This document shows positions 24,903 through 27,500 of a stretch of DNA of 27,500 nucleotides, piece by piece. The notes beneath the pieces were generated by a model. That model saw only the letters and a list, made by a program, of their open reading frames with translations, made no database searches and was not told the DNA's origin. Numbering within the stretch: position 1 is the stretch's first letter; every line of letters starts with the position of its first letter. The DNA is from Symbiodinium natans (lineage: Eukaryota; Sar; Dinophyceae; Suessiales; Symbiodiniaceae). The DNA lies in NCBI GenBank assembly GCA_905221605.1, contig CAJNDS010001613.1:321185-348684 (forward strand), written 5' to 3'. The translations under genes and the position numbers were made by a program.

Positions 24903-24987
24903 AAAACCGTAAGCCGCCACCTCGAAAGTCGAAGTTGGGCCCCAGAGCCCTGCACCAGAAGCCCATCGCCGTTGTCGAGGAAGCCTA
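24903..24987. CDS. exon-like segment, strand unclear
   Basis: The plus strand has a strong acceptor (CTCCCTCTTCAG to 24902) followed by RKPPPRKSKLGPRALHQKPI, then AVVEEA and TAG. The minus strand has CTTCTGGTGCAG followed by ALGPNFDFRGGGLRFSEEG, or GFLDNGDGLLVQGSGAQ without that splice. The minus reading resembles LLDNGRG of the 24.0-24.1 kb exon. Coding is likely, strand not settled. Confidence 0.4.
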
Positions 24988-25333
24988 GGGTTCAGGGTTT
25001 AGGGTTTAGGGTTTGGGGTTTGGGGTTTGGGGTTTAGGGTTTGGGGTTTGGGGTTTGAGGTTTGGGGGTTGGGCTTTGGGCTTTGGGGTTTAGGGTTTGG
25101 GTTTAGGGTTTAGGGTTTAGGGTTTGGGGTTTGGGGTTTGAGGTTTGGGGGTTGGGGTTTGGGGTTTGGGGTTTGGGGTTTGGGGTTTGGGGTTTGGGGT
25201 TTGGGGTTTGGGGTTTGGGGTTTGGGGTTTGGGGTTTGGGGTTTGGGGTTTGGGGTTTGGGGTTTGGGGTTTGGGGTTTGGGGTTTAGGCGTTTGGGGGT
25301 TTGGGGTTTAGGGTTTCGGGTTTAGGGTTTGGG
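24988..25333 (+). repeat. TTTGGGG-dominated array, 18 perfect units
   Basis: Mixed TTTAGGG/TTTGGGG to 25157, then 25158-25283 is 18 uninterrupted TTTGGGG heptamers, then TTTAGGG again. Confidence 0.98.
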
Positions 25334-25339
25334 GTTTAC

Positions 25340-25655
25340 AGTGGTGTTGATGCACAGCCACTTGACGTCGTCGATGCAGCAGTCGTAGTTTCCTTGGTCG
25401 TTGATAAAGAAGCCGAACATGCTCTCGCTGTTCTCGCAGGGAACGCCGAAGATGCCGAAGACGCTTCTCTGCGCGACGATCCTTCCCACGCGCTTCCATT
25501 TCCCGTCCGCTGGCTCGTCCGACGCTGCTGCAGGATGGCCGTCAGGTAGGTACGGGACGTCGTGATGGGCACGATGCTGGCCCCGTCGAAACGGTCGCCG
25601 CAGCTGGCGTCCCCTCTGGCGCCGATGGTGCTGCACAGGTCGATGGTGACCCGAG
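25340..25655 (-). CDS. longest exon candidate among the repeats; frameshifted
   Basis: The minus strand codes VTIDLCSTIGARGDASCGDR and FDGASIVPITTSRTYLTAIL in one frame, then DGKWKRVGRIVAQRSVFGIF, CENSESMFGFFINDQGNYDC and CIDDVKWLCINTT in another. The frames switch at about 25525-25535 in a CAGCAG stretch, which suggests a one-base indel (pseudogene or sequencing error) or an unseen intron. The exon meets the telomeric repeat at ACT|GTAAAC, a good donor. Cysteine-rich. The terminal IDDVKW strand resembles the end of jelly-roll carbohydrate-binding domains, a weak analogy. GC-rich codon use. Confidence 0.6.
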
Positions 25656-25661
25656 GCGGGT

Positions 25662-25910
25662 GTGGGGTTTAGGGTTTAGGGTTCTTGGGCTTTAGGGTTT
25701 GGGTTAGGGTTTGGGGTTTAGGGTTTAGGGTTGAGGGTTTGGATTTGGGGTGTGGAGTTTAGGGTTTGGGGTTTGGGTTTGGGGTTTGTTAGGGGGTACA
25801 ATCCAGGTTTAGGGTTTGAAGGAGACAGTTCGGGGCTTTAGGGCTAAGGGGTTCCAGTTCAGGCGGGTTCAGGGGTTTAGGGCTTCGGGTTTAGAGTTTA
25901 GGGTGTAGGG
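25662..25910 (+). repeat. TTTAGGG/TTTGGGG, degenerate
   Basis: Diverged units with small unique insertions near 25790-25860. Confidence 0.9.
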
Positions 25911-26025
25911 CTTGGAGCTGAGGGAGTCCTAAACGTCCTAAGCATGGAAACTCTGATCCCCAAGGCACCCTGCGTCCACCAAGAGCTGAGGCCCTCCACC
26001 ACAGTACCCAGGCCTCTTTCTCTAC
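25911..26025. other. unique spacer
   Basis: No ORF or splice pair worth calling. Confidence 0.4.
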
Positions 26026-26141
26026 GGGGTTTAGGGGGTTTGAGGTTTAGGGTTTAGGGTTGGGGTTTAGGGTTTAGGGTTTAGGGTAAACCCTAAACCC
26101 TAAACCCTAAGCCCTAAACCCTAAACCCTAAACCCTAAACC
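26026..26141. repeat. head-to-head telomeric junction
   Basis: TTTAGGG units (26026-26087) meet CCCTAAA units directly in TTTAGGGTAAACCCTAAA: complementary arms with a two-base AA centre and no unique DNA between. Confidence 0.97.
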
Positions 26142-26194
26142 CTGTTTTAACAAAAGGAAGATGATAAAGGTTTAGGGTTTAGGCCTTAGGGTTC

Positions 26195-26330
26195 CTTAAG
26201 GTTCTTACTGGTTACTAGTTAGTAGGGAATGAGGAAGGGGGATTGTGAGGGATGGGATCCCTCAGACAGCTACATAGGGGGATAGAAGGTACGGAAGTCC
26301 CACACTCCCTTTAAAGAACAAGAAACAACC
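26195..26330. repeat. unique interval with hairpins
   Basis: 26246-26264 is a perfect 8-bp stem (TGAGGGAT, loop GGG, ATCCCTCA). GGTTCTT near 26208 and AAAGAACAAGAAACAACC near 26313-26330 may pair as outer arms. Lies between TTTAGGG (left) and CCCTAAA (right). Confidence 0.5.
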
Positions 26331-26490
26331 TTCAACCCTGAACCCTGAACCCTAAACCCTGAACACAAAATCACTGAACTGCAAACCCTAAACTCGAAAC
26401 CCGTAACCCTAAACCCTAAACCCGAAACCCTAAACCCCAACCCTAAACTCTAAACCCTAAACCCCAACCCTAAACCCTAAACCCTAAACC
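26330..26490 (-). repeat. CCCTAAA/CCCTGAA array
   Basis: About 21 units, degenerate at the left. Confidence 0.95.
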
Positions 26491-26592
26491 CCAGCCGGCT
26501 GTTTCCTGCGAGCAGTCCAAGGGGCGCTCCGCTTGGCTGTCGCATTGCAGGAGGGAGCCTTGCACTGAGCAAGCCTGGCCAAGCTTGGAGCC
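26490..26592 (-). CDS. candidate exon, 103 nt
   Basis: Sense strand: CTACAATCTTAG acceptor, then GSKLGQACSVQGSLLQCDSQ and AERPLDCSQETAGW, then G|GTTTAG, with the donor GT supplied by the first telomeric unit. Three Cys. CCCTAAA (sense) upstream and TTTAGGG (sense) downstream. The plus strand is partly open. No family recognised. Confidence 0.5.
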
Positions 26593-26604
26593 CTAAGATT
26601 GTAG

Positions 26605-26945
26605 GGTTAGAGGGTTTAGGGTTTAGGGCTTAGGCCTTAGGTATAGGGTTTAGGGTTTTGGGTTTAAGGCTTAGGGCTTAGGGCTTAGGGTTTGGGTTTA
26701 GGATTCAGGGTTCAGGGTTTTCAGGGGTTGCGGTTTTAGGCTTAGGGTTTCACGCTTTAAAGCTGTATACCGGGACTCTATCTGCCTGCAGCTTGGGGTA
26801 GGACCTACGAGTTAAAACTGCTCGAGACCCAAGTGCAGCCTAGGAATAGCTTCGGGTTCAGGGTTGAGGATGGTGTAGGGTTTAGAATTCAGGATTTAGG
26901 GTTTAGGGTTTAGGGTTGAATTTAATCAGGGTTTAAGGTTTAGGG
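26605..26945 (+). repeat. TTTAGGG blocks, degenerate, with unique spacer
   Basis: 26605-26760 and 26877-26945 are diverged arrays. About 110 bp of unique sequence lies between them with no gene seen. Confidence 0.85.
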
Positions 26946-27205
26946 GGCCCAAGAGTAAAATGGGAATCAAACCTAAACCTGAAATCCCGAAAAAGGGGAA
27001 GAAGGGCCTCCTCTGGGTCCTAGTGTCATGAAGAGAGTCACAAGGAGAGGTTGGGTGGGCGTTGCTTCAGGGTCTTGAAGTTTAGGGTTTGGGGTGTTAG
27101 GGTTTAGGATTAGGGGTTTTTGCATGGGAAAAAATTTGGGGCCGAAGGGCCTTGAGGGCAGCGCGCAACAAGGAGCCTGAAACTCTTTGGACTGGTTTCG
27201 AGAGA
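26946..27205. other. unique segment with short TTTAGGG block
   Basis: Diverged TTTAGGG at 27078-27118. The minus ORF at 26973-27299 becomes low-information towards its end. Confidence 0.4.
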
Positions 27206-27211
27206 GTTTAC

Positions 27212-27244
27212 CCTGCAGGGCCTCGGTTTTGCGGCGCAACTGGT
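27212..27244 (-). CDS. candidate 33-nt exon
   Basis: Sense strand: CCAGCTTTCTTTGCAAG acceptor, (D)QLRRKTEALQ, then CAGG|GTAAAC donor. Coiled-coil-like composition. The same frame is open across both splice sites (ORF 26973-27299), so an unspliced reading is possible. Confidence 0.4.
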
Positions 27245-27472
27245 CTTGCAAAGAAAGCTGGCAGGAGGTCCTAAACATGCAGGACCACTTCAAAAGCATC
27301 CCAAGAGCACCTTGAGAGGACTACAAGAGCTTCAGAGAACTTCAACATGATCCCAAAAAGCACTCCAAAAGCACTCCAAGACCCACTCTAAAGGCTCACC
27401 AAGACCATTCCAACAGTGGAGGAAGGCAACACGTCCAAGAGCCCGAGAGGCAGGAAAAGTGCGTCCCCGCCA
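27245..27472. other. spacer with short degenerate repeats
   Basis: A-rich on plus, with imperfect AAAAGCACTCCA repeats at about 27280-27385 (AAGCATCCCAAGAGCACCTT, AAAAGCACTCCA twice). No gene called. Confidence 0.5.
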
Positions 27473-27500
27473 GCCCTAAACCCTAAACCCTAAACCCTAA
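27473..27500 (-). repeat. CCCTAAA array at window end
   Basis: Four units. The array runs off the window. Confidence 0.95.

Noticed and set aside
25131-25325. Plus ORF encoding repeated GLGFGVW units
   Set aside because: It is a translation of the TTTGGGG array. A 7-bp unit cycles through all frames and is open in many of them.
1-27500. Dinoflagellate spliced-leader sequence or SL RNA gene
   Set aside because: I looked for the TTTTGGCTCAAG core on both strands and did not find it, so the dinoflagellate assignment stays a guess.
1-27500. CRISPR array (regular repeats with unique spacers)
   Set aside because: Unique pieces between telomeric blocks vary from 0 to 3500 bp and the repeats are simple heptamers, so this is not CRISPR-like.
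1-27500. A true chromosome end in this window
   Set aside because: Unique DNA lies on both sides of every block except at the window edges, where only a few units are visible.

Overview
This window looks like nuclear DNA of a eukaryote. I see no bacterial operon, no ribosomal RNA, no CRISPR array and no complete single-exon gene of recognisable family. Its dominant feature is the heptamer TTTAGGG (CCCTAAA on the other strand), which occurs in more than 60 separate arrays from base 62 to the last base. Many arrays carry variants such as TTTGGGG, TTTTGGG, TTTAGGGG and TTTAGGGGG. TTTAGGG is the telomere unit of land plants, many algae, dinoflagellates and coccidian apicomplexans. GC-rich short exons, AG|G-type acceptors and a run of exon candidates mostly on one strand suggest a protist or alga, and a dinoflagellate-like genome is my leading guess. 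Eimeria is a known genome with scattered AAACCCT repeats, but the CAG tracts typical of it are absent. I found no dinoflagellate spliced-leader sequence, so the taxon is open.

Layout. 1-2.5 kb: AT-rich start with a GAT microsatellite, telomeric blocks in both orientations, and minus-strand exon candidates at 0.55-0.62, 1.0-1.35 and 2.37-2.42 kb. 2.53-6.03 kb: the only long stretch free of telomeric repeats, holding a minus-strand coding locus (about 4.15-5.65 kb) for an unrecognised coiled-coil protein broken by a probable small intron and a frameshift. 6.0-11.9 kb: telomeric blocks, plus-strand exon candidates (6.6 and 9.2 kb), a degenerate minisatellite (7.4 kb) and two copies of a 112-bp dispersed element, one split by a telomeric tract. 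11.9-19.5 kb: the densest alternation of TTTAGGG and CCCTAAA blocks, with minus-strand exons at 12.05, 13.57, 17.5, 18.3 and 18.75 kb and hairpin elements at 13.9 and 14.4 kb. 19.7-27.3 kb: the best chain of minus-strand exon candidates (27.2, 26.5, 25.3-25.6, 24.1, 23.75, 23.0, 22.7, 22.05, 21.85, 21.6, 21.2, 20.25 and 19.9 kb), with more hairpin elements between them.

How it may work together. Many of the best exon candidates, on either strand, sit with CCCTAAA just upstream and TTTAGGG just downstream in the sense direction. The opposite intervals, TTTAGGG followed by CCCTAAA, often hold palindromic hairpin elements. Introns would then start with (UUUAGGG)n, end with (CCCUAAA)n and could fold on themselves, bringing the splice sites together. 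This is inference from one window. Short GC-rich segments are often open in several frames, so individual exons are uncertain, and misassembly of telomeric reads has to be excluded. The most direct observation is at 10.4 kb: exactly 13 telomeric heptamers replace 22 bp inside a dispersed element whose other two copies are intact.
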